A stretch of 64,000 nt of DNA. It comes from Aureibaculum marinum. GTDB taxonomy: Bacteria > Bacteroidota > Bacteroidia > Flavobacteriales > Flavobacteriaceae. The notes under the pieces were generated by a model, which had not been told where the DNA came from, made no database searches, and was given only the letters and a program-made list of their open reading frames with translations. Position numbers and translations under genes: made by a program. Location of the stretch: the NCBI RefSeq assembly GCF_003813905.1, contig NZ_RPFJ01000006.1, positions 186,001 through 250,000 on the forward strand. Reading direction: 5' to 3'. Within the stretch, counting starts at the first letter, position 1. Each line of letters starts with the position of its first letter. This document shows, piece by piece, positions 25,500 through 33,269 of this stretch.

Positions 25500-26102
25500 A
25501 TGCCATATATTAAAGATAAAAACTTAGTGAATATTTATGAAGAGGTTGATAAAGCTAATCAAACCATAAATAAATTAAATAAGTTACTTAAAGAAGAAGA
25601 AGAGAATAATTCTATTTTAAGGAAACATAGAATTATTTTGGGCATTTTTGGCTTATTAGCACTAATATTATTTTTATGGTCTTTTTTACCAAAAACAAAT
25701 GCAATTGATGAAAAATATTTAATTAAAAATAATCTATCATTAATAGATAACGATACACTACAGCGTTTAAAAGAGGCTCAAGAAGAGTTAATTATAGTAA
25801 AAGAAAGTACAAAAGGAATTGTGGCAGAAACAATCGTTTATAGTATTCAAATTGGTGCGTTTAACAATTTTAAAGCAAGATTATTTTCTGATAATTTAAC
25901 TCACATGAAAGAATTTACAGAAGGAGGTTTTAATAAATATGCTATTGGTAACTTTGCTACTTATGCGGAAGCTTTAGTATTAAAAGAAGACTTAAAAAGG
26001 TTAGGGTTTACAGATTGTTTTATTATTGCTCAATCTTATGGAAATCCCGTTAATATAAGAGAAGCTTTAGAATTAAGTGAAGAGACTCAATATTTAAACT
26101 AA
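25500..26102 (+). CDS. membrane-anchored protein with SPOR-like C-terminus
   Basis: A 200-aa protein: an N-terminal cytoplasmic coiled-coil-like helix (about 8-40, DKANQTINKLNKLLKEEEE), one TM helix (about 47-64, IILGIFGLLALILFLWSF), and a periplasmic domain whose last 90 residues resemble a SPOR repeat (VYSIQIGAFNNFKARLF, KYAIGNFATYAEALVLKEDLKRLGF). SPOR domains bind glycan strands lacking stem peptides, suggesting a cell-wall or division role. It lies 18 bases behind the CCG gene, so it is co-transcribed, but no functional link is evident. Confidence 0.75.
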   Translation: MPYIKDKNLVNIYEEVDKANQTINKLNKLLKEEEENNSILRKHRIILGIFGLLALILFLWSFLPKTNAIDEKYLIKNNLSLIDNDTLQRLKEAQEELIIVKESTKGIVAETIVYSIQIGAFNNFKARLFSDNLTHMKEFTEGGFNKYAIGNFATYAEALVLKEDLKRLGFTDCFIIAQSYGNPVNIREALELSEETQYLN

Positions 26103-26215
26103 ATTTTTGTAAATAATCTTCATTACAATGCAATGATTTATAATTTCTTATGTATAGAATAGTAAATATACTGCAAAAACTAATGTACTAATCATTAATT
26201 TTAGAATTCTAGTCC

Positions 26216-27142
26216 TTGAACGCAAAATCCCAAATCCAAGACTCAAAATCTAAGGCTTTATTTAAAGCAGCTCGTTTACGAACTTTACCATTGTCAGTAT
26301 CAGGAATTATTGTTGGTAGCTTTTTAGCCACTCTACATGGTTTTTTTGATTGGAAAATATGCTTATTGGCATTAATAACCACTACTGGTTTTCAGGTGTT
26401 ATCTAATTTTGCAAATGATTATGGAGATGGGGTAAAAGGAACCGATAATAAAGAAAGAATTGGACCACAACGAGCCTTGCAAAGTGGAATAATTTCTCCT
26501 AAAGAAATGCTCAATGCTATGATAATTACAGGCATACTCACTTTTTTAATTGCTCTATTATTATTGTACTTTTCTTTTGGAAAATCTAATATCTATTACT
26601 TTTTACTGTTTATAATATTAGGTTTGGCGAGCATAGCTGCAGCCATAAAATATACTGTGGGTAAAAAAGCTTATGGATATAGTGGTTTTGGAGATGTGTT
26701 TGTTTTTTTGTTTTTCGGTTGGCTTAGTGTTGTTGGAAGTTATTTTTTATATACAAAACAACTTTATTGGGATGTTTTTTTACCAGCAACAGCGGTTGGC
26801 TTGCTAAGTGTTGGGGTATTAAATTTGAATAACCTTAGAGATAGAGTTTCTGATGAGAAATCTAATAAACACACCTTAGTTGTGAAAATAGGAGAGAAAG
26901 CAGCAAAAAATTATCATTATTTGATATTGATTATAGCATTTCTATTGACTATTCTATATATTAGCTTACATTATAACTCTCCCAAACAATTCTTATTTGT
27001 ATTGGCTTTTATTCCAATTTTTAAACATTTAGTGACTGTGTATCAAAACAAGGATGCTGCAAAATTAGATCCTGAATTAAAAAAATTAGCTCTGAGTACA
27101 TTTCTGTATGCCATTCTTTTTGGAATAGGTCAAATTTTATAA
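26216..27142 (+). CDS. menA: 1,4-dihydroxy-2-naphthoate polyprenyltransferase
   Basis: A 308-aa UbiA-family prenyltransferase with about eight TM helices. The two Asp-rich motifs are present: NFANDYGDGVKGTD (about 67-80) and NLRDRVSDEKSNKHTL (about 206-221). The KAARLRTLPLSVSG start is typical of MenA rather than UbiA. It attaches the isoprenoid chain to DHNA in menaquinone synthesis, working with menC and menE further along. The first usable start is TTG at 26216; the 13-residue hydrophilic leader before KAARLRT is of uncertain length. Confidence 0.92.
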   Translation: MNAKSQIQDSKSKALFKAARLRTLPLSVSGIIVGSFLATLHGFFDWKICLLALITTTGFQVLSNFANDYGDGVKGTDNKERIGPQRALQSGIISPKEMLNAMIITGILTFLIALLLLYFSFGKSNIYYFLLFIILGLASIAAAIKYTVGKKAYGYSGFGDVFVFLFFGWLSVVGSYFLYTKQLYWDVFLPATAVGLLSVGVLNLNNLRDRVSDEKSNKHTLVVKIGEKAAKNYHYLILIIAFLLTILYISLHYNSPKQFLFVLAFIPIFKHLVTVYQNKDAAKLDPELKKLALSTFLYAILFGIGQIL

Positions 27143-27279
27143 TTAAAACACTGTTTAGATGCATAATACGAATAAAATTCAATACTAGAATCTTTTAAAA
27201 TTTATTTTTAGAAATGTATCAAAAGTTACTTAACTAAGTAGTTATGATAAATATCATTTCAACTACAATCAATTCAACT

Positions 27280-27287
27280 TAAATTTG
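27280..27287 (+). promoter_or_regulatory. -7 box TAAATTTG of the small Cys/His protein gene
   Basis: A perfect TAnnTTTG. It overlaps an upstream in-frame TTG (27285), which argues that the real start is the GTG at 27306, 18 bases after the box. Confidence 0.6.
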
Positions 27288-27305
27288 GGCTATAATTGTT
27301 TATTA

Positions 27306-27692
27306 GTGAAACAAATTTGGGTTTACATATTTATAATTCTTTATACATTTACTTTAATAAGACCAATTGTTCCTGTTATTGAATATGTTGTTGATTATGA
27401 TTATATAGCAACCGTTTTATGTATAAATAAAGAGAAACCTGAGCTTCAATGTAATGGACAATGCCATTTGTCTAAAAAAATAGCAAAAACTTTACCTATT
27501 AAAACAAAAGATAAGCAACCTGTTTTACCTGCTGTAGAGTTTGATAAGTACATTATTTCTAATCATAATACCAACCAACGGGTATTTAAATTATTTAACT
27601 TTTCCAAAAAATTAAATTTTTTTTTAAGTAAAATAGGTAAAACAAAAAATTACATAACTGCTGTTTTTCAACCACCAGATTTTTTAGTTTAA
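27306..27692 (+). CDS. small membrane-anchored Cys/His-motif protein, putative copper-uptake partner
   Basis: I choose GTG 27306 as start because the upstream in-frame TTG lies within the promoter box; this gives 128 residues. One N-terminal TM helix (KQIWVYIFIILYTFTLIRPI) is followed by VVDYDYIATVLCINKEKPELQCNGQCHLSK, which contains three Cys and one His in a C-x10-C-x3-CH arrangement (VLC...LQCNGQCHL), and a basic C-terminal half. I recall similar short proteins in other Bacteroidota, without function. The CNGQCH cluster looks like a metal site. It sits 155 bases before a TonB receptor with a copper-type ligand set, so a role in copper handling is inferred. Confidence 0.7.
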   Translation: MKQIWVYIFIILYTFTLIRPIVPVIEYVVDYDYIATVLCINKEKPELQCNGQCHLSKKIAKTLPIKTKDKQPVLPAVEFDKYIISNHNTNQRVFKLFNFSKKLNFFLSKIGKTKNYITAVFQPPDFLV

Positions 27693-27693
27693 T

Positions 27694-27730
27694 CTAAGTT
27701 TCAAGCTTGTTTTTTTAATTAAAAACTTAG
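27694..27730 (+). repeat. 8-bp inverted repeat between the Cys/His gene and the receptor gene
   Basis: CTAAGTTT (27694-27701) and AAACTTAG (27723-27730) enclose a loop with the 8-bp palindrome CAAGCTTG and a T run. It may be a leaky attenuator between the two genes. Confidence 0.35.
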
Positions 27731-27789
27731 TCCATTTAATAAAATTATTTGGACACTATCAGTATGTTCTAAAGTGACTTTTCTAAAAG

Positions 27790-27816
27790 TTGTTTTAAGA
27801 ATAGATACTGTATTTG
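27790..27816 (+). promoter_or_regulatory. possible promoter of the TonB receptor gene
   Basis: TTG at 27790-27792, a 16-base spacer and TGTATTTG (27809-27816, 7 of 8 positions of TAnnTTTG), 30 bases before the start codon. Confidence 0.35.
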
Positions 27817-27846
27817 ATTATAGAATAATAACTAAAAAATATAATA

Positions 27847-30120
27847 ATGAAAAACTATATTTTAATACTATTAATCATGGTATTATCAACAGTGAGATTG
27901 TTAGGACAACAACTTACTGTAAAGGGAAAAATTATAGATGCCAATAACAATAAGCCAATTGAAGAAGCTTCTATTCAAAACAAAAATACAACTCAATTTA
28001 CAACTTCGAATAAAGATGGTAGCTTTGAAATTATTGCTAGTATCAATGATGTTTTGGTAATTAATCACGTTAGTTTTATTACTAAAGAAATAATGGTTGT
28101 CTCAGAAAAGTTATTTATTACTTTAGAAGATAAATTAATTAATTTAGATAATATTATTGTAGAGGCAGATGTTTTAAGAGATTTATCTCAGTCTACAGTT
28201 ATTGTAGAAAACATTAAAAGTACTACACAACCTAGAAACGTAGGTGATCTTTTTAGAGACATAAAAGGTTTTGGTATTCAAAAAAGAGGAGCATATGCTT
28301 CTGAACCTATATTTAGAGCTTTTAAATATGAACAACTGAATATACAATTGGATGGAGGAATGAAAATTGTAAATGCCTGTCCTAATAGAATGGACCCTAT
28401 AACTACGCATATTATTTCAGATGAGATTGATAGGATAGAAGTTGTTAGAGGCCCATTTACTGTTAGATTTGGTCAAAATTTTGGAGGTATAATTAATTTG
28501 GTGTCCAAAAATTTAAATTCAGTTTCAAACGGAATTCATGGAAGTATTGATGCCGGGTATGAAACCAATGGACAAAATATATCTACTACAGGAAATATTA
28601 TTTTTAAAGGAGAAAAATTGGACTTATCCCTGAATGGTGAGTATCGCGATTATGATGATTATAAAGATGGTAATGGAACCGAAGTTCCGTCGTCTTTTAG
28701 AACAACCGATTATTCAGTTAAATTGGGATATAATCCTACAGAAAAACAACGATTACAGTTAAGTTGGAGACAATCTTTTGGTAGAGATATAGATCACGCA
28801 GGTTTGCCTATGGATTCTCCGTATGACGATAGCTTTTTGGCAGGAATAGATTATAAAATTTACGAATTGTCTCCCTTAGTAAATTCGTTTTCTATAAAAG
28901 GCTTTTATTCTGAAGTAGATCATTTAATGACTAATGATAATCGTCCGAGTTTTAATGCAACAGAAGCTTCATCAAATGTGTTTTCAACCACTTATGGAGG
29001 TAAAACAGAGTTCGTTTTATCACCAAATAATAACTTATTTATTTTTACAGGTTTAGATGCTAATTTAATAGAGAGGGATGGAGACAGAATAAGAACTGTA
29101 AAGATAATGAATGGAAATACCTTACCAACACCTAAGGTTTTTACAGATAAAATATGGCAAGACTCTGAAGTGTATGATTTTGGGGTATTTATTGAAGGAA
29201 AGTATAGGTTATCAAACAAATATACACTGACAGCAGGTTTGCGTTCCGATTTTGTACATGCAGCTATTAATGATCCAGAAGAAGATTTTTTACAATTTTA
29301 TGGAGGTACCATTGATGATGCCAACGAAACAAATTTTAGTGGAAATGTTTCTGTAAAATATAAAGAAAATAATAGTCAAATACAATTGGCATTAGGTAGA
29401 GGAGTAAGAACTGCTTCAATGATTGAGCGATTTGTGAATCACTTTAGTGTTGGTGTTGATCCTTATGAGTATGTTGGAAATCCAAATTTAGATCCTGAAA
29501 TTAACAATCAAATAGAATTGTCATTTAATAAAAAGTATAGTCAAATAGAATTTGGAGCTAGTGTTTTCTATTCTTATATTCAAGATTATATACTACCTAT
29601 AGTAGATGAAAACATACCAAGAAAATTTATGCCTACTGCTCAACCATCTGTTGCCAAACGTTTTGTAAATATAGATGAAGCAACACAAGCCGGGTTTGAA
29701 TTTTATTGGAATTATAAAATAACAGATCATTTTAAATTTTCTTCTGATATTTCTTATACCTATGCTCAAAATGAAGAATATAATGAGCCTTTAGCTCAAA
29801 TAACACCGATGACAGCACATGCTGCCTTAAAGTACCAAAAAAGTAATTATTGGTTAAACTTAAATTCGAGATTTGTAGCAGCCCAAAATCGAATATCTGA
29901 AAGCTTTATGGAAACAGCTTCTGAAGATTTTGCTACATTTGATTTCAGTATAGGTGTTAAACCAATAAAAAATTTGACTATTGGAGCTTCTGTTTTAAAT
30001 ATTTTTGACGAAGCTTATTATGAACATTTAAATTTTTCATATAATAATTCTAATTTTTTATCAGGAAGAATATTTGAACCAGGCAGAAATTTTACTGTAA
30101 AAGTGAATTATCAGTTTTAA
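27847..30120 (+). CDS. TonB-dependent receptor, OprC/NosA-like predicted copper receptor
   Basis: A 757-aa outer-membrane receptor: signal peptide (1-21), a carboxypeptidase-regulatory-like beta domain (about 22-100), plug (about 110-225; ending NFGGIINLVSK), and a 22-strand-type barrel ending in Phe. The plug has CPNRM (Cys178, Met182) and the barrel has DHLM (His359, Met361). Pseudomonas aeruginosa OprC binds copper with a CxxxM-HxM set (Cys143, Met147, His323, Met325); the Cys-to-His distance is 180 there and 181 here. This supports copper import rather than siderophore or glycan uptake; no SusD partner is present. The Cys/His membrane protein gene precedes it. Confidence 0.82.
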   Translation: MKNYILILLIMVLSTVRLLGQQLTVKGKIIDANNNKPIEEASIQNKNTTQFTTSNKDGSFEIIASINDVLVINHVSFITKEIMVVSEKLFITLEDKLINLDNIIVEADVLRDLSQSTVIVENIKSTTQPRNVGDLFRDIKGFGIQKRGAYASEPIFRAFKYEQLNIQLDGGMKIVNACPNRMDPITTHIISDEIDRIEVVRGPFTVRFGQNFGGIINLVSKNLNSVSNGIHGSIDAGYETNGQNISTTGNIIFKGEKLDLSLNGEYRDYDDYKDGNGTEVPSSFRTTDYSVKLGYNPTEKQRLQLSWRQSFGRDIDHAGLPMDSPYDDSFLAGIDYKIYELSPLVNSFSIKGFYSEVDHLMTNDNRPSFNATEASSNVFSTTYGGKTEFVLSPNNNLFIFTGLDANLIERDGDRIRTVKIMNGNTLPTPKVFTDKIWQDSEVYDFGVFIEGKYRLSNKYTLTAGLRSDFVHAAINDPEEDFLQFYGGTIDDANETNFSGNVSVKYKENNSQIQLALGRGVRTASMIERFVNHFSVGVDPYEYVGNPNLDPEINNQIELSFNKKYSQIEFGASVFYSYIQDYILPIVDENIPRKFMPTAQPSVAKRFVNIDEATQAGFEFYWNYKITDHFKFSSDISYTYAQNEEYNEPLAQITPMTAHAALKYQKSNYWLNLNSRFVAAQNRISESFMETASEDFATFDFSIGVKPIKNLTIGASVLNIFDEAYYEHLNFSYNNSNFLSGRIFEPGRNFTVKVNYQF

Positions 30121-30153
30121 TTGCGTTTTTTGTGTTGTTAAAACAGCCGTTGC

Positions 30154-30178
30154 AAGCTGTATTAATTGCAGCTTTTTT
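30154..30178 (+). terminator. probable terminator of the TonB receptor gene
   Basis: Stem AAGCTG / CAGCTT (30154-30159 and 30169-30174) with a 9-base loop and a T tail. Confidence 0.5.
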
Positions 30179-30211
30179 GTAAATTGTAACTTATTTATAA
30201 AATTTATTATT

Positions 30212-30892
30212 ATGAAAATTACATATTTAGGTCATGCTTCTTTTAGTATTGAGGTTCATGGAAAAGTGATTATAGTAGATCCTTTTATTAGCGGAAATGA
30301 ACTTGCTAAAGATATAAATATTAATACTTTAGAGGCTGACTATATTTTAATAACTCATGCTCATAGTGATCATATATTAGATGTAGAAACTATCGCTAAA
30401 AATACGGGTGCAGCCATTATTTCTAATTTTGAAATTGTAACTTATTTTGAACCAAAGGGTATAAAAGGTCACCCGATGAACCATGGAGGTAGTTGGGAAT
30501 TTGATTTTGGTAAATTGCACATGGTAAATGCTATTCATTCTAGTTCTTTTCCAGATGGTAGTTATGGCGGAAATCCTGCAGGGTTTATATTAGAAACCTC
30601 ACATCATAAGGTATATATTGCAGGAGATACAGCATTAACTTATGATATGAAGTTAATACCCATGCTTTATGGTCAATTAGATTTAGCAATTTTACCTGTT
30701 GGCGATAATTTTACTATGAATATAGAAAGTGCAATAATTGCTTCTGACTTTGTAGAATGTAATAAAGTTTTAGGCTGCCATTTCGATACTTTTGGTTATA
30801 TAAAAATAGACCATACCGAAGCAATTAAGAAATTTGCAGATAAGGGTAAAGAGCTAAATTTATTAGCTATTGGAGGTAATATTAAATTATAA
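30212..30892 (+). CDS. metal-dependent hydrolase, UPF0173 / metallo-beta-lactamase fold
   Basis: A 226-aa UPF0173-type protein. It has the metallo-beta-lactamase signature ITHAHSDHILD (two-metal HxHxDH site), a further His in NAIHSSSFPDG, Asp in VYIAGDTALTYD and the terminal His of GCHFDTFGYI. Members are broad hydrolases of uncertain substrate; ribonuclease or lactonase activity cannot be chosen from sequence. It is monocistronic and followed by a 19-bp perfect inverted repeat. Confidence 0.87.
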   Translation: MKITYLGHASFSIEVHGKVIIVDPFISGNELAKDININTLEADYILITHAHSDHILDVETIAKNTGAAIISNFEIVTYFEPKGIKGHPMNHGGSWEFDFGKLHMVNAIHSSSFPDGSYGGNPAGFILETSHHKVYIAGDTALTYDMKLIPMLYGQLDLAILPVGDNFTMNIESAIIASDFVECNKVLGCHFDTFGYIKIDHTEAIKKFADKGKELNLLAIGGNIKL

Positions 30893-30913
30893 ATCTACTA
30901 CTAATTATTTTCT

Positions 30914-30981
30914 TAAATTTTATTGTGTTGAGGTGTGTAAGTGCAATGATTGTATAGCAAATCTCAACACAATAAAATTTA
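30914..30981. terminator. 19-bp perfect inverted repeat between convergent hydrolase and tRNA genes
   Basis: Arms 30914-30932 and 30963-30981 are perfectly complementary (TAAATTTTATTGTGTTGAG and its reverse complement), with a 30-base loop. It begins 21 bases after the hydrolase stop. It may act as a bidirectional terminator, but the arms are unusually long for that role. Confidence 0.55.
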
Positions 30982-31012
30982 GTATTAAACTTTTCCTGAA
31001 GTAAAAAAAAAG

Positions 31013-31084
31013 TACCCTCGCCAAGAATCGAACTTGGATCTAAAGTTTAGGAAACTTCTATTCTATCCGTTGAACTACGAGGGC
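31013..31084 (-). tRNA. tRNA-Arg (anticodon CCT)
   Basis: Read on the minus strand, a 72-nt cloverleaf: acceptor GCCCTCG / CGAGGGT (first pair G-U), D arm with AACGGAT loop, anticodon stem GAAGT/ACTTT with loop TTCCTAA giving anticodon CCT (reads AGG), and T arm CCAAG-TTCGATT-CTTGG. The CCA end is not encoded. A T run (minus strand, 31002-31010) follows as terminator, and a TAATTTTG box lies at 31164-31171. Confidence 0.95.
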
Positions 31085-31163
31085 TTTTTTTAGATTTTAG
31101 AATTGAAACTTTTAATTCTGAAACCTATAAGATTTAAAAATTATCATTACTAAAAGTGAGTGG

Positions 31164-31171
31164 CAAAATTA
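31164..31171 (-). promoter_or_regulatory. -7 box TAATTTTG, possible tRNA-Arg promoter
   Basis: A perfect TAnnTTTG on the minus strand, 80 bases upstream of the tRNA 5' end. No -33 TTG. Confidence 0.4.
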
Positions 31172-31281
31172 ATAACAATTTTAAAAATAGGCTTATAATA
31201 TGTAAACTAAATTTTTTGAATTTGAACTCTTAAAACTATGATTTATTTGTATTTTGTCAATCGAAATTTTTAGAATTATAG

Positions 31282-32322
31282 ATGATAATGAAAGCAACTT
31301 TTAAAAAATACATTCTTAATTTTAAACAACCAAGTGGAACTTCTCGAGGAATTTTAAAAACCAAAGAAACCTATTTTTTAGTAGTAGAAGATGGTTATAA
31401 AAAAGGAATAGGAGAGTGTGGACTTTTTAGAGGGTTAAGTGCTGATGATAGAAATGATTATGAAAATAAGTTACAATGGCTTTGTGATAATATAAATTTA
31501 GAAAAAGACAATTTATTAAAAGCTTTAATTGAATTTCCGTCTATTCAGTTTGGATTGGAACAAGCCCTTTTGTCTTTTAAAAGTAGTGATAAATTTACAT
31601 TGTTTCCTTCAAAATTTACGGAAGGCAAACAAGCTATTTCCATAAATGGATTAATTTGGATGGGGACAGTAGATTTTATGAAACAACAAATAAAAGAAAA
31701 ATTGGCTGATGGCTTTACCACTATAAAACTTAAAATAGGAGCTATAGATTTTGATAAAGAAATAGAGTTGTTAAAATTAATCCGTAAAGACTATACCGCT
31801 AATGAAATTGAATTAAGGGTAGATGCAAATGGAGCATTTGCTCCAGAAAATGCTTTAGAAAAATTAAAGCGTTTGTCAGATTATGATTTACATTCTATTG
31901 AACAGCCAATTAAAGCTGGACAATGGCAAGAAATGGCATTATTGTGTGAAAAGACACCATTACCTATTGCATTAGATGAAGAGTTAATAGGAGTTTTTAA
32001 AACGACAGATAAGCAAAAACTTATTGAAACCATTAAACCACAATTTATTATTTTAAAACCAAGTTTGGTAGGTGGTATTAACGGTAGTAATGAATGGATT
32101 GAAGTTTCAACTAGCCAAAAGGCATTGTGGTGGATTACTTCTGCCTTAGAAAGTAATATTGGACTCAATGCTATCGCTCAATATACGTACAGTTTAAAAA
32201 CCACCATGCCACAAGGTTTAGGTACAGGAGGTTTGTTTACTAATAATTTCAATTCTCCCTTAGAGGTTAAAAGTGGACAATTACATTATAACTCTAAATT
32301 AAAATGGCAGTTTAGCTTATAA
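31282..32322 (+). CDS. menC: o-succinylbenzoate synthase
   Basis: A 346-aa enolase-superfamily protein of the MenC group. The catalytic KxK is in TIKLKIG. The metal ligands Asp, Glu and Asp follow in RVDANGAF, HSIEQPI and ALDEEL, and the second base Lys is in FIILKPSLVGG. It dehydrates SHCHC to o-succinylbenzoate in menaquinone synthesis. Some members also racemise N-acylamino acids, but menE lies two genes downstream, which supports MenC. The start could be ATG 31282 or 31288. Confidence 0.9.
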   Translation: MIMKATFKKYILNFKQPSGTSRGILKTKETYFLVVEDGYKKGIGECGLFRGLSADDRNDYENKLQWLCDNINLEKDNLLKALIEFPSIQFGLEQALLSFKSSDKFTLFPSKFTEGKQAISINGLIWMGTVDFMKQQIKEKLADGFTTIKLKIGAIDFDKEIELLKLIRKDYTANEIELRVDANGAFAPENALEKLKRLSDYDLHSIEQPIKAGQWQEMALLCEKTPLPIALDEELIGVFKTTDKQKLIETIKPQFIILKPSLVGGINGSNEWIEVSTSQKALWWITSALESNIGLNAIAQYTYSLKTTMPQGLGTGGLFTNNFNSPLEVKSGQLHYNSKLKWQFSL

Positions 32323-32326
32323 AACT

Positions 32327-32334
32327 TACTTTTG
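32327..32334 (+). promoter_or_regulatory. -7 box TACTTTTG of the CPBP protease gene
   Basis: A perfect TAnnTTTG, 17 bases before the start codon at 32352, giving the CPBP-menE pair its own promoter in addition to read-through from menC. Confidence 0.5.
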
Positions 32335-32351
32335 CTAAAGAAATTTACAGT

Positions 32352-33269
32352 ATGAATTTTATACAACAAGCTTATAAAGGTGAACCTCACTTTTGGAAAT
32401 ATCTATTGCCAACTTTAGGACTTCTCAGTATTTTTATTTTAAATAGTATTTTAATTTCAGTTTTAGACTTAGATAGTAATGAATTGCTTCGCAAGAGCAT
32501 TTTAGAAAAGGGTGCTAATCGAGTATTCTTTGAAAATTTAGTTGTATTTGTTGTATTTCTTGGAGGTTTATTTCTTTGGGTAAGATTTGTAAATAAACAA
32601 TCCATTATTTCGTTATCTACCTCAAGAGAACGTATTGATTTAAAGCGTGTTGTATTCTCCTTTAGTTTATGGGGAATTATTACTGCAAGTATGATTGTAT
32701 ATTCATATTTTGATGCTCCAGAAGATTTTGTGTGGAATTTTAAGCTGCATAAATTTTTAGTTCTTGCCTTTTTGTCGATACTATTTCTTCCCATTCAAAC
32801 GAGTTTTGAAGAATACTTTTTTAGAGGATATTTAATGCAAGGCATAGGGGTGTTGGTGAAAAATAAATGGATTCCATTACTTGTTACTTCTGTTTTATTC
32901 GGCTTGATGCATTTAGCAAATCCAGAGGTTGATAAACTAGGACCAATTATAATGATTTACTATATTGGAACAGGCCTGTTTTTGGGTATTATAACGCTAA
33001 TGGATGACGGTTTAGAATTGGCTTTAGGTTTCCATGCTGCCAATAACTTAGTTACCGCACTTTTAGTTACATCTGATTGGACAGCATTTCAAACAGATTC
33101 TTTATTACTAGATATTTCTGAACCATCAGCAGGGTTAAATGTTATTGTTCCTGTTTTTATACTTTTTCCAATATTATTGTTTATTTTTTCTAAAAAATAT
33201 CATTGGAACAACTGGAAAGAGAAGTTGTTGGGAAAGGTTGTAAAACCTAATGCAATTACTAATGATTAA
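32352..33269 (+). CDS. CPBP family intramembrane metalloprotease
   Basis: A 305-aa membrane protein with about eight TM helices. The CPBP (Abi/Rce1-like) motifs are intact: SFEEYFFRGYLMQ (EExxxR), FGLMHLANP with the conserved His and FHAANNL (HxxxN). Homologues process prenylated proteins in eukaryotes; bacterial substrates are mostly unknown. It lies between menC and menE and overlaps the latter by 20 bases, so it is translated with a menaquinone gene, perhaps by chance. Confidence 0.88.
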   Translation: MNFIQQAYKGEPHFWKYLLPTLGLLSIFILNSILISVLDLDSNELLRKSILEKGANRVFFENLVVFVVFLGGLFLWVRFVNKQSIISLSTSRERIDLKRVVFSFSLWGIITASMIVYSYFDAPEDFVWNFKLHKFLVLAFLSILFLPIQTSFEEYFFRGYLMQGIGVLVKNKWIPLLVTSVLFGLMHLANPEVDKLGPIIMIYYIGTGLFLGIITLMDDGLELALGFHAANNLVTALLVTSDWTAFQTDSLLLDISEPSAGLNVIVPVFILFPILLFIFSKKYHWNNWKEKLLGKVVKPNAITND

